Of a stretch of DNA of 64,000 bases, positions 37,376 to 50,045 are shown one piece after another. Position 1 is the first letter of the stretch; each line of letters starts with the position of its first letter. The translations under genes and the position numbers were made by a program. Below the pieces are notes generated by a model. It worked only from the letters and a program-made list of their open reading frames with translations, did not search any database and had not been told where the DNA came from. The DNA comes from Sphagnum compactum (taxonomy: Eukaryota; Bryophyta; Sphagnopsida; Sphagnales): assembly GCA_965153455.1 (NCBI GenBank), contig OZ234497.1, forward strand, positions 2,542,001 to 2,606,000, given 5' to 3'.

Positions 37376-39689
37376 GCTTTCTAATTAAACAACTAAATTT
37401 GTTGATTTCATTCTGTCAGATTGGGCAATGGTTTTCTCTAATGGCCTCTGCAGAGCCTTCAAATGTGTCATTGGTGTGAACTTCCCACTGACATTCCTAG
37501 ATTCTTGGTGCAAATATAGTGTGATAAAAGTGCCTACTACTGCCATCAACACATCAAGATTTTCCAGATTCTTCCAGTGTTCAATTAAACAATGAAGGGA
37601 GGTACTCTTCTCCAAATAGCACTTGTTCTCTGCTTGGCCTTGGTTGAAACTCTTGTTATTACACGTCAACAATGTTCTACAATCTTGGTGCGAACTGCAT
37701 TCTATCATTCGTGTTATCCTTCCTCCTCTCCAAGTCATTATTCTTCTGTCACCCTTTCCTACTATCTTTCATAACATGTGTAGCTGGCTCATTTTTCAAT
37801 CTCTAAACCCGAGTGAAGAAAACCCTACCCCATCGGCATAGTTAGACATGCCACAATGAAGTCACAATAACCCATGCTGGTTATGGCATTCATGCAAATA
37901 TTTCTAACTAGGAGATAGCCAGGTTAGTCATTCCATTTTATTTTATTTTTACATGACTGTCATGGTTTAATGGTTGCAATAATATTGCCTTGCAATATGG
38001 AGATTCTTGGCTCAAATCTTTAGTTCAACTTGAATGTGAGAAACTTCATTTTGTGTATGAAATTGACAATTACATTGAGGTGACTTCAGCTATTTAGTAA
38101 AACAACTATTGTCAAATATCAACCAGTTCAGTGACATGTAATCAGTTGGCCTTGTTCAAAACACAATCATGAAAGATGATGTGACTGTATAACATGGAAC
38201 ATGCTATCTAAACTTCCCATGATTGGTCTGGATAGCATAAATTTAGAATGCATACCTAGAATACTGTTTGTTAGCAAAATACTTCCTAACCATCTTAAAC
38301 TTGCTAATTTAGTTTGTTGAAGCAGCTTGGCTGTTGTTGTAACTCTCCTTTTTCTGCATCAACAAAAAACCAACCCATAGAGCATTGGGGTTTGGCAACT
38401 TGTGATTGATACTCAGGATCAAGGATAAGGTTGAGAGCTCATGGCATCCTTGCAAAAACAATTGTGGGTTCAAATGTTCAAACCTGACCTGCAATTATGG
38501 AAAGAAAAGTCTTTGAAAATTTGGGGTACTGTTCTGTCAATCTTCACTTGTGTTTTGTGTTCTAGAGCTGTTGCTCCCAAGTTGTTTCCATATACTTTTG
38601 GTGACTCTCTTGGTTGTATGAGTGTATAAGCTTCCCTTCTTCTTTGGACAATGGATTTGCATACTGGTACAGGTCATTCAAGTTTCAAGTTCAAACTTTT
38701 GAATCAAATGGGCAAATTCATTCATGGGTAGACCAATCATTTTCTTTGATACTTTGAGTGGGATTTTTTCCTGTTGCTATATCATAAGCACAAGTCTGTA
38801 TATTTTAGTCACATGATGCTTCCAGCAAATCACCTCACTGGACCCATCATACAGCATTCCATTTGTTGCACCCATTATTACAAGAGTGTTCCTCTAATCT
38901 GTAGTGTTGATTCCATGATGATCAAACTATACACATGTCCTTCCCAGTTTTTGAACCATTGATCTCAATTTGATGCAAATTTGACCTGCTCACAAGAGAG
39001 CTCATAGAACAATGGTATTGTCTTTGGTATGTAATTGACTCCCAACATTGGTCGCTTTCATATCCAAATAGGTGGGTAAGGAGGTGAAAAGAGGTAGGTC
39101 GAAAGGCCTCAGATGGATAGACAGACACCATCATTTTTATTATATAAACTGTATGAGAGAGGGAGGTGTATGAGCTCATTTGTTGTGCACCAGGTGGGGA
39201 GGCTCGGCATCAAGGACCCTGCTACATGATTCTCAATGAAGATTTTGAGCTATAAACTCTTGTATAGGTACAATGTTTTCAGTAAATATGTGTCAAACAT
39301 AGACGATGACACGAAGGAAATGTTCACTGCCTTGTGAGGTTGGATGTTTTCACCATCTCTTGTGGCTCATGGTTGACAAGACAAGTAGTGTAAAGAGGCT
39401 TTGACAGGAGTTATTCTTCAAATCCTTCACTGTAGTGGGATCACAGGTTTGAGATGGTAACTATATGGTCACTGTCAAAGTTCTCCTGTTGATTGAGGAA
39501 GTTAGTTCATTGTTCTCAGGTTTTGGATCTACATCAGGCTGGACTATTTGAAACTGCAAGGAACCCAAAATTGATCTGCTGGATTTGGATTTGTGGATGT
39601 TATACACAATTGCAGTGTATCCAGATTTGGAGACATTTTTGGGACAATGGCTTAATCACAGAACTGGCAGCAATGGTACAAGGGACTCT
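37376..39689. other. Intergenic spacer, no gene seen
   Basis: Only short accidental frames. The inverted duplication ends at about 37,375, and beyond it I find no partner in the window. Confidence 0.45.
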
Positions 39690-39980
39690 ATGACAAGACA
39701 ATTCCCCTCTGAATAAGAGGTTTGCAAGATATGTTTATGTAGGGCAATACAGAAAGACAATACAGCTCTTTCAATAGTTGCAACATAAGTGGATGATTCC
39801 AGACAAGTTCACTTTCATTCCAGTGCTTAATACATGTCACATTCCACATCTGTGTGGCGTAAACAGCCATACTGCCTGCAAGTTTATTGCAAAGATAGTT
39901 GGAGAGAACAATCATTGCAAGAGATGCAAATTGCTTTGATTACTTCAAGCAAATTCAAGTTGTTCAGATAGGGATTGTTG
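39690..39980 (+). pseudogene. PPR fragment joined to a DYW C-terminal fragment
   Basis: One part reads like a PPR repeat end (QYRKTIQLFQ, a stop, then MIPDKFTFIPVLNTC at about 39,790-39,835). It is followed by a run like the DYW terminus: 'HLCGVNSHTACKFIAKIVG' (39,846-39,903) and, after a frameshift, 'RTIIARDANCFDYFK' (39,904-39,950). In intact genes these parts are separated by hundreds of residues, so an internal deletion or recombination has joined them. No complete frame remains. Confidence 0.6.
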
Positions 39981-42762
39981 GTGATGTCCAGTATCTTGAG
40001 TGCTTTTATCCACCATGAATCTTGTGTTAAAATATTTTACAGAAGCTAGTCTCAGAGAAAGAACAATTCATAATTGTGAGGTGCATGGGAAGAGTGCTTG
40101 CATCTTGCAGAAGAGAAGACAGATGATGCACAGGAGTTGAGTAGCAGAAGGAGGATGATAGAGCAGGGCTAGGTTTTCAGGTGTGAGCAGCAAAACATGA
40201 AACCAGATATACAAATGACTCAGTTTTAAGACTCTGCAGCTCCCAGAGAGCATAGTGGAGTGCATCAGCAATGATGTCAAAGAAAGAGTATGCCATTTCT
40301 CCCTTACAGAACCACTCTCTGGGTGGGCTCCTATACTTGTATCATGTGCTGAACGTGTCAAACTGTGAGTTGCACACTTACATATCTAATCATGACTTGG
40401 ATCTATGTTAGTTCTTCAGAAAAAGATTGATGCTTTGTGAGCTGTGTACAGGCAGTTCCACAAAGTGGTCCCCGGTGGTGGTGTCTCAAGTACTGGATAC
40501 TGTGAAATATAACTGGACCTACCCTGCACATGTTTCTGGGAGCAAGGTCACAAACAACACCCAGGTTGCTAAACATTACACCATCTAATAGTAGACTTCT
40601 TATGCTTCCACTGTTCATCTTCTCTCAGCATCACAGTGCCATATTTTGGAGCTTCACTAGACCATTGAACACAGTAAGTCCTTTGTTGCAGTCCCTTAGG
40701 TTCTAAGGTACAACTCTTGGGTTTTCTAAGCTGTCAAGCCAAGGTTTCATCATTTTGCTTTTTGTCACCATGGCATGATCATGGGAAAAATGATCCAATC
40801 TTGCTGTAAAAAACGGCCCCTGGCACTGAAGGTCTGAGCCCCAAACTTCTTGGGTTCGAGTGGCTCTAGTGTTTCCTAATGTGCAAAAAGTGGAAGGAGG
40901 TCATTGATCCAGGCCCTTGCTTTATAATTTTCTGATCTTTTGTATGCAAAACAGATAGCATACAGTGAACATGAACCCTGGATGTGGGCTGCCTTACTGA
41001 ATACTACAAAATTGCTCTAAGACATCAGCCTCCATGCACATCTTCTCCTCTGTGCTACCGTTGCTTTGATTCGCAAGCACAGAGGAGAAGATGTACAGAA
41101 GGGGAAAACTGAGAATGAATTTCATATGCTAATCAATGTCCAACAATCCATGAATTTTGGACTAAAATTGTTGGAAATTGAGCTATTGAACTATATGTCA
41201 TTGAGCTATCCAGCACAAGAGTGAAGGCACAAGGGCCAATACTTCCAGTTATCTGCTCATAACCCATTCATCCTGCAGCATTCTACGCTTTTGTTACATG
41301 GTCCCTTCGATTCCAGCCTCAGTGAAGTGCCATTGAACCAAATCATCTAATCATGACTGTGCACAAGTTACAGAAACAAGACCAACTTTTGGTGATTGAA
41401 GCACAAAAGAAATGCACGGTAAAAGCTCTGGAAATGATGTAGACTATGTGAAGTTCAAAACCCAATCACAACAAAAAGCTTGATTGATTCCATGACTAAG
41501 ATACAACCTCTTAGAACTGGAAATTCAGAAGTACTTAGGGGTTCTAAAATTCAAGGTATTCAACTTCTCACCATGGAAATCTAGACTTAGTGTCATGTTG
41601 CAAAGAAAATTTCCCTACACAGGAAGCTAGTTGTGACATATGTTCTACTTTTAAGGTGTACCATTCCACAATCCAGATCTTAAATTGTACTTTCTGGGAT
41701 TAAATCAGGATTTCTGCAACAGAAGGTTTTTTGCCAAGATTGACATTGCTCATTTTGCCATGGCAACCAATAACACCCAACACAGTGAAATTCACCAACA
41801 AGATCATTGCTGCCACCAACAGCACTGAAAACTCATCATCCAAGGAATGCGTGTGAAATGAATATTATGCTAAAATTCAGATGCTGTACAGAAAGTCTGG
41901 TTATCAGATCCTTTATTCTCTTCTTCTTCAAGCAGGATGTAGCAGTCAAAACAATTGAAGAACTGCCCTGAAAATAATCAAAGAAGAATTGCCTTCTTGG
42001 AAAACAATCGAAGAATAGCCTTGAACACTTGAAAAAATATACAAAATTAGACCAAATTCGTGGCCATGATGCAGACAACATGCTTCCAGTTTCCAACTAA
42101 GAAGAATCAAAGAAATGAGCTGCAGTACTTTTGTTGCCTTGGGTCCCAGTGCCACTCAAGGACATTAAGATTCAGCTATGTGCACAAGGAGAATCATTCA
42201 GAGGGACCAAAACTTGGAAGCATATGCGGCTGAAAGCTGCTTTCAGCTGCAGGATTTTGAAGATACTCAAGTAGACTCCTCATTCTCCAAGGCTCTCTCT
42301 CTCTCTCTCTCTCACCCTAAAGGACTGTCAGAACCCTCCTCCCTTGCCTGTTCAAGTTCTCTTGGACATGGCAGCTTCTCAGGTCCAGCCTGAGGAAACA
42401 AGAGAATTGTGCAGAGGAAGAGACAGCACACTTGCAATCTTGCTCCAGCCCAACCAGTTCCAACAACACCGCTCAACTCTTTCCCAAAGAAATCGAGAGT
42501 TTTGTGAGACTCTTGAATCATCAGACAGGCAAATTTCTAAGGTTAGTAATATTGTTTGCAGGGAATGAATGATCTGCATGAGGCGAGGCATGGGTGGTGG
42601 AGTGCCAAAGAATGGTATTTGTACATCGTCATGCTCAGAGTAATTTTGAGTGGTTTGGTCTCCATCTCCGATTTGCAAGTCTAAGTGGAGAAGACCGTAT
42701 AGTACCGAACCGGCGATGAGGAGGCATTAGAAAAAAGGACCCATGAGTCTACAGCTTTTGGC
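39981..42762. other. Intergenic spacer with one perfect hairpin
   Basis: No gene recognised. A TC run lies at 42,293-42,312, and a hairpin at 41,038-41,094 is listed separately. Sequence towards 42,760 is the 3' flank of the minus-strand gene that follows. Confidence 0.45.
41038..41094. ncRNA. Perfect 19-bp hairpin, possible small-RNA precursor
   Basis: ACATCTTCTCCTCTGTGCT at 41,038-41,056 is exactly complementary to 41,076-41,094 around a 19-base loop. The stem stops abruptly on both sides. It is shorter than typical plant miRNA precursors, so the RNA role is speculative. It could also be a remnant of a small inverted insertion. Confidence 0.3.
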
Positions 42763-43500
42763 CTACTGGATGGGGAGGACAGATGTGCACCTGGGGAGGC
42801 AGGAAGACGCAAAACTACAACCAATAATGATTTGTTTAGGGTGGAGAACGCAAGGCACTTTGCTGAGTTCCTTTCTCAGACGCTTCTTCTCCACAACGTC
42901 GATGCTAGGAAGATCTGTACAGGCTCGAAGCAAGTCCTTGGTGACGTGATGTGCATAAGTCCAGCAGTTGCTAGTAAAGATGTTGAAGTCGGGGCTCTGG
43001 TTAGACTTGAGAATCGCCAGGAGTGAGCCCACATTCATTCGCTTCCCTTGCACGTCCAGCATGAACTTCACCCGGCAATTCTTCTCGGGGATATTGGCAG
43101 TGGCTAGTAGCTCCTTCACTACGATAGCAGCCGTCGTTGTCTTCCCTCTCTTGCCAACTTTCTCAGCCTTGATGAGAAACTTTCCCTTCCGTCGTTGTTG
43201 TTGTTGCGGACGTTCCTGCATCAAGTCATCGCCACTACTACTAGGACTTATAGGCTCGGAGTCGATGATGATGCCACCAGATCTAGACGTTGCTGAGCTC
43301 AACTCCAGCACAAGAACGTCGTGCATACCGAAACCTCTTCTCAATCTGCCCTCATCATCATGGTACTTGGTGAAGGGTGGCGTCTCATAGCATACTATTT
43401 TGTCCAGTATCACTTCCCACTCGCTCATGGCTTCTAGATCTGGGCTGCATGATGTTATTCCCTTCCCGTTGTTCGCGTGCAGAGAAACACAACATCCCAT
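42763..43500 (-). CDS. Intronless 245-residue protein, N-myristoylation type, function unknown
   Basis: A single uninterrupted frame. It begins MGCCVSLHANNGKG, which fits N-myristoylation at Gly2 and palmitoylation at Cys3/4, predicting a plasma-membrane-associated protein. Residues 30-70 contain IVCYETPPF and GFGMHDVLVLEL. Residues 83-122 are low-complexity, Ser/Gln/Lys-rich. Residues 123-200 contain a helix and the motif SNCWTYAHHVTKDLLRAC (Cys179). An early His before a strand (H60) and a later 'NC' starting a helix recall the permuted papain-like fold (LRAT, PPPDE), where these form the catalytic pair. I cannot confirm membership. It lies in the spacer between the inverted-duplication arms, with no other copy seen here. 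The start is secure: the MGCC context is meaningful and no upstream in-frame ATG is used. Confidence 0.75.
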   Translation of the reverse strand: MGCCVSLHANNGKGITSCSPDLEAMSEWEVILDKIVCYETPPFTKYHDDEGRLRRGFGMHDVLVLELSSATSRSGGIIIDSEPISPSSSGDDLMQERPQQQQRRKGKFLIKAEKVGKRGKTTTAAIVVKELLATANIPEKNCRVKFMLDVQGKRMNVGSLLAILKSNQSPDFNIFTSNCWTYAHHVTKDLLRACTDLPSIDVVEKKRLRKELSKVPCVLHPKQIIIGCSFASSCLPRCTSVLPIQ

Positions 43501-43868
43501 TGCACAAGCGCTACTGCGCCTCTAGCAGCTGTCACTAGTCACAAACTGAATTCCGGCAACACTAGATTGTACATTGCTCGGCAGCTACATCTGACTTCTT
43601 GCACGTCGAGCTTCTTCTTCTTCTTCCGAGAGATTCAGAATTTCAGCGGCAAAATAGGACCCTGCAAATGACCTTCACTACTGCACACGTACATGCAGCG
43701 ATGGAGGAGGACTCGGTACAGCTACAATCCAGAACAAAAAACAAGGTTCCAGAAGGTAATACGTAATGAGCTGTATGATCAATCTTCTCTACTACGGTTT
43801 ACTTCGCGATGTAATCTCTTGCAAGTAAAGCATCCCCGGTCAAAACTCTTCACAACTTCCAGGATCTT

Positions 43869-43906
43869 GACGAAAGTGTGAAAGTGAACACTTTCACACT
43901 TTCGTC
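43869..43906. repeat. 38-bp near-perfect palindrome upstream of the myristoyl-type gene
   Basis: GACGAAAGTGTGAAAGTG, a two-base AA centre, then the exact complement. It lies about 370 bases upstream of the start codon of the divergent minus-strand gene, so it could be a cruciform or a dimeric binding site in its promoter. Confidence 0.9.
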
Positions 43907-46900
43907 TCCAGCTTCCTTTTGCCAGTCTAGAGCTGCTCCGTTTGTTCTTCTTGTTCTTCTAATTTCTTCTTGGGGCTTCTTGAACGCTGTTTGTGGATCA
44001 TCAGGTCTCGTCACAGACAATGAAAGATTTTCAGATCATCACCAAATTTTCTTTCTACTACTACCCATCTCGTGAGAGAGGAGGTGCAATATATTAATCA
44101 AACTTCCTTCCGGAACATGAATTCACAAATCTTGATTCCTCCCCAAATCCTAAAAGTTTCCATGATTTCAGACATGGGATTTGTGCGCGCCTGGTTTAGA
44201 CACTGGAAAACGAGCTGAAAGCATCTTGTCACCCCTGATCAACTTGCGCAATTCCGATCCTAAATTTACATCTAAATTGTCGCATCAAATGGTCGTATGC
44301 AGCAGTCAATGCAAAAACGCAATTAAGGGCCCCGCTTGCTTGCAAACCAATGATGATGATGATCAGCAGCCTTCTCCAACGAGGAAATTATTAAAAAAGC
44401 AGACAAACGGCACCACGGATCTCGCCAAGGTACATTCTTCTTTTGGTCGAAACCGTCAGAATTCCCTGAGGGATTCTAGATTTCGATGCGGGAGTCCTGA
44501 TGTACTGACTGGCCACTTCCAAATCTGTACTATTTTTGAGTTATAAGCATGATATTCTTCTCCCGGATTCGCATCTTCTCCAAATGGACAAACAAAATAG
44601 GTACAACTGCTTAGCAGCGCACGACAACGGAATGGATTTTCTCGGTGACTTGTTTTCCTAATTTCTTTATTTTCCGGCTCAGATTGCAAATCGTTTCCAA
44701 GCAGATCCTCCTCGAGATCTATGGGTACTTACTGATGATACATGGGTGTGGTTTTTTTAGTATTGAATCAGAAGAAGGTTTCTTCCTTCCGCTCAGGGAG
44801 GTCCGTTCGTCCGTTCTCGCGGCGTCATTGCGGGGGTTCTTCAAACCGCAGAAGAAGGGTACATAGCAAGTGTTGTGCGGGTATATAGATTCACACATAC
44901 CAAACTGGTCCTGGTATGTCGAGTATCATGGAAGGGGGGTATGGATATGGTCCGGGTTATGTAAATTGAAATGATCAAATTAGGTATAAATTTGGTAATA
45001 AAACTTAAAATGTGATGAATATAAATTTAGTATCAATTTTTTTTTGAAATTTAAACCTCATACTAGGCCCTCTATTTTTAGAATGCCCCCATCTTAGTGC
45101 TCTACCCTACAATTAGTTCTTTCAGATCTGTTACTTGCTGTTGTTGGTTAGTTGATTCTTTCTCTTATTGGTCTTTGGTACCTAGAAGGACTAATGCTTC
45201 TTTAGCATCTAATTGTGCAGAATTTTCATTGGAGCTACTTCCTTTCATTTTTCCCTTTGATTTTGTGGTTTTCTGTTTTCTCATTTTCTTTGCTCTCCTG
45301 TTTTTATTGGAATGAAAATTTCAGCCACCAAATTTTTTGAGAAATTGGTATATGGGAGATTTTACATAATTGTTCATATGGTTGTAACCTGGACAAATTC
45401 TAGAAACAATTCTTTGAAAGAAGTATCTCATTTTCAAGCCTAATAAGGTAGTTTAGGGTTTATTAAACTCTCACTTCTTTTTTAATAACTATCTTTTTCC
45501 TTACTAGTTTTTCTAATAACTATCTAAATCCTTTCTTAAAAATTATCTCCTATTTTTATACATAGCTCATTCTTTTTCTCTACTCATCAAGATAGATATG
45601 AAAAAGAACATCAACATGGGCCTTTTCATATCCATGATATTTTTTACATTAATTCAAATTAAATTTGATATTAACGTAAATAATGATGAACTATTGGAAA
45701 ACGTATGGGAACGTAAGGAAAAAAAAAAAAAAAAAAAGTTGATCCTAACTGGTAGTGTGCAGTAACGTGGAGCCCAAGTTTGATAGGTTTACTATGTCCT
45801 CACAGTTTTTGCCCCTATCGTTAGCCTAGGCCAAAATAGTTGACGAACATAGTTGAAAGTAGAAATTCTGCTCAGCCAATGATGAATTGCAGAATGCATC
45901 CAATAGACCCAAGTTTTTTTCCCTTTCAGGGAGGGAGGGTGGCTGAAATTTTTGGAGTTTATTTGTTCCCAATGTGATCTCACCAAGTTGTCACTTTGTT
46001 CTCATCAAGTTCCCAATGAGTTCTAACATGGGTTCCAATCTCAATGTGTTCCCCAACATGCTCTCAATAGCACCTCACCTTGCCCCATATGCTTTGCCCC
46101 CCATATGTTTTGGAACTTACACAACTGGGAAAATATTGGGACCCATATGTTTCTATGTTTAGGTTTGGAGTAAATACTCTATGTTGGGTGGTCTCCAAAG
46201 TTTCTTCAAAAAAGTAATTTCATGGACCAATCAAAGAGGTTCATTGCAAAAATAAAATTCTGAACTTGGAAAGCACCCAAACTAATTGATACCGTAGAAC
46301 ACACTAACATTCTCAATCGATCTACTCTCACTTTGTTTTCTTCGGCTCTTTCACTTTGGCCTATTTGTGAAAGGAACTAAACTCCATCTTCTTGGTTGCC
46401 TAATGGAAACCCATTGCATAAGAGAAACACAAATTTTGACATTAAAGGGTAGGGGAAAAAGGGAGGAATTTTTTGTATATGGTGTCTTATGAGTCTTGTG
46501 TGACTAGAGAGAAGGGATTACAACTCAAGTGCTGCCCTTGCAACCAAGTTGCATACAACCCAGCCAAATTATATATACATGGACTATGTACCTTGTAATT
46601 CAAGTGTCTCATTACTCCTGTGCACCCAACTTCTATGTATTTTATAGGTAGGTATTGATTTTTCTCATTGATGGATGATAAAAATTAATTAGGGTTTTTA
46701 GACTTGTCATAAGATTTTGTTGTGTTTGTAGACATGTTCAAATTTAAATAATTCATTTTGGGACTATGTAGTTTCATTTCTTTTCACTGGTAATTTTGGC
46801 TTTTGGGACACAAAACTTTTTTAAAACTTTATGTAAAACCAACCCAGCCTAAAAGTCGCTCCTCTACGCTCACATGGGGATCACTCCATTTCCATGGGAC

Positions 46901-47334
46901 CCAGTTGAAACAATCTTAATTTCAAGAGGTTCCGTCAATTTTATATCTCCAATATACTTTCTCCAATTGATAGCACTTCTTCATTAGAATACAATGTGGA
47001 GCCCGATGTGTTGATGTTGGTAACTAGACAGAGTGAGGAAGAATAATAATGGAAAAGAAAACACAACTATATCTGCAATATGCGTGCACCAATACACATC
47101 ATTTTGGAACATTTTGAACATGATCTTCAAACTTTTAATATCTTCGCAATATTGCATTTGCTCCAACTTTCCTTGCCAATACTTCATCAACCTCCCTCAC
47201 ATTACATATGGGCATGGTTATAAATGGCATGGGGGTAAATTCGAGGGTCAAGTATTCTCAGGCCGGGTTGGTCCCCAAATGGACTTCAAAACTTGTTTAA
47301 CCCTCTCTCTAAATAGACAATGAAAAATGCTCGT
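43907..47334. other. Intergenic, AT-rich; no gene recognised
   Basis: The frame at 44,181-44,546 is open for 121 codons but resembles nothing and has no exon context. A 19-base A run lies at 45,720-45,738. The block 45,950-46,070 has repeated 'ttcccaatg' words like those of the inverted repeat at 47.4/49.8 kb, so it may be a remnant of the same repeat family. Confidence 0.45.
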
Positions 47335-50045
47335 AAACTCTAGTTAGTTAAGCTTTTTTTCTTTTGCTTTTGCCTTGTTGCTACCATGTAACAAGGATAT
47401 GTGAGTTAAAAGTCTTCTTCTTGTTTTCTCGTTGTTGTCTTGTAATAAGGAGGTACCCTAAAATACAAAAAAATGGGCCTTCCATTCCTTGTAGGTTTTG
47501 CAAGTTCAACTTTGGGCAAAAACAAATGGGATAAAGTGTGGTATTAAAGGGAACATCTTGGGGAAACATTGGGAGCCTGTGGGAACACCCAAATCCAAAA
47601 CTCCATACATAACATGAATTACACATGTATACACAATTCTCTTTTTCGTAATGGAAGGAGTCGTCTTATTAATGGCCTAAGTTAGATGGTTTATGTTGTA
47701 AATTGCGGCAAGTTTTGTTAATCAATAAGTGCAAGGTTGGGAGTGCGGGTACCTTGTTGCACAAATGTTTTTGGATTATGTGCATGTTTGTGGGTACCAA
47801 GGGGGTGTTGATAACTTAGCAGTTGCAAAAGTAAGGTTCTTCACAAGAAAAATTGTATGTGTGGACCCACATAATTACATGATACAAGTATTTACAATAT
47901 GGGGTGTTGTTTGTAGAGTGAATGTGAAATTTAATAATGTCTTGTTGGGTGTAGTTGTCCTAACATGTATCATTCGCATTCGTAACCATTTCTTAATTTT
48001 GTGTATTTTGAATTATAAAAAAAAGAAAGAACTATAAATGAATTTTTTTAATATAATTTTTTTATAATATATTGATATACACATTCAAAAAAAGTAAAAT
48101 CAATCTAATGAATAAAAAGGACACAAAAAGGATTTTTTTGTTATGTAACCAATGTTTTTAAACAATAGAAACACAAAAGACACAATTTTCATTTTTTAAA
48201 ATGGCATAGTTTTGAAATATCTATATATATATAAACCTTCACATAAAAGTATTAACAAACATCAAAAAATTGTGTTTAAAAAAAATGATGTATTGAAAAG
48301 ATTCTCATAATGTTCTTGAAAAAAACGATGAAAAAATATAAGTTTAAGGGGCAAGGTGTGGATCCTATTAACATGGTTGGACCTTGTTACATGTTATACA
48401 AATGGGTATGCCTTTTATATGTCATGTCTCTTAATTTCTAGTGAAGTGGTTTTGGGTGCAATCATAGTCAAATGAGCCAACAATGGTAACGGATTCTATC
48501 ATAAATAGGCCCTTCTTGAACATTTTGACTTTTTTATTGAAAGATTTTTTTGGCAACATGTTCTTAAAAATATTCAAAAGTCCCCCAATCAATTACATTA
48601 CTTGTGAAAATATTATTTATTTTTAATTTTCAACATTGATGAATGTGTTAAACATTCATCAAAAGGATGAATAGTATTCACATCCTTATAGTAGTTAGAT
48701 TAAGATGAGTAGTGGTAGCTAGAATTTAGAAATGGAAGCTACATTAGGATTTGATGGCAACTAGGGTTAGGTGGTAGCTATTACGACTAAACAATGGTTA
48801 AGTAAGGATTAAGTGACGGCTACTTTAAGGTTAGGAAATAATATATATTGAATGGTTTTGAATATTATTTCATTATTTTTTATCAAGTTTTTTAGTGCAC
48901 CTAGAGACTTTGAAATTTGGAATTAGTTTGGTACAAGTTATAGTTTTATGATTGTAGTTTGTGACACTTTCAACCCATGTGATTTCCTTCCTTGTCATTT
49001 CAATACAATTGCATCTTTTGTTAAACTTTGGTGTTTCAAACCTTTGCTTGTATTCTAGTTATTTCCAATACAATGATCAAAGGCTTCTTAAAGAAGCACC
49101 TACTCATGCCGATAATCAACAACATCCTTCACATTTTTACTCTTTCAAAGTTTGGCAAAACAAAAAGACCAAGGAAAACCCTATTGTAAGGTCTTTTGTT
49201 AGGTTTAGGGTTTAGGGTTACATTAAGGTTTAATGTTGAAAATGGTGGGGGTCTTAAACCCTATTAGCCTAGTCAAATTTGAAATTCCAATGATGTAGAT
49301 CATGGGTCAAACATGTGCATGTTTGAAAAGGCCCAAACTATTGGGTTGCTTTGTGCAAGGTGAAATGGCATGACCTTTAGTCGACAACATGGCATGTAAG
49401 GAAGAATATGTGTGAACATGTGCATGTGAATGAACTATGCAAATACACACAATGTTGATGTATACAAATTGCATCAACGTAACATTGTTGTCTATGTAAA
49501 AATTGTATTCCTAACTTGAATTACAAGAATGATGGTGTGACATGAAAGCTTAATAGTCAAATATTGCCACATACCTTTGTTACATGGCAATAGCAGGGGG
49601 AAAAAAAAACTTAATTAACTAGAGGCTACAAGAATTAGTTGTTTAATTAGACCATGGGTCACTCAAAATTTACATGATAGTAGTAGGAAAAAAGAAGAAT
49701 TAAACTAACTAGAGGCTACAAGGATTTTTCACTATTTAACTAAACAATGGGTTGTATCATGTAACATGTATACATGGGGGGAGTTTGGATTTTGGTGTTC
49801 CCAATGATGTTCTTGAAGTTCCCAATGTGACCCTAAAGATGTTCCCATTAATACCACATTTTATCCCATTTCTTTTTTCCCAAAGTTCAATTTGCATGAC
49901 CTACTAGAGGTAGGAAGGCACCTCTATGCTAATATATATTTTGTATTTTGAGGTTACTCCTTGTTACATGGCAATAACAGGAAAAAATAAGCTTAACCTA
50001 GCATATCCTTGTTACATGGCAACAACAAGAGGGGGGAAAAAAAAG
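47335..50045. mobile_element. 2.7-kb element with ~280-bp inverted repeats
   Basis: The arms 47,335-47,625 and 49,775-50,045 match in reverse complement. Shared landmarks are AGTTAGTTAAG, CCATGTAACAAGGA, TTCAA(C/T)TTTGGG, AATGGGATAAA(G/A)TGTGGTA and GGAACATC. Between them are about 2.1 kb of AT-rich sequence with no transposase. A short AGGTTTAGGGTTTAGGGTTA stretch at 49,200-49,219 resembles the plant telomere word but is too short to mean much. Probably a non-autonomous DNA element; no target-site duplication was identified. Confidence 0.6.

Noticed and set aside
44181-44546. 121-codon plus-strand frame
   Set aside because: No recognisable domain, no splice context and biased composition; most likely accidental.
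49200-49219. TTTAGGG-like telomeric repeat
   Set aside because: Only about two and a half units; too short to call an interstitial telomere.
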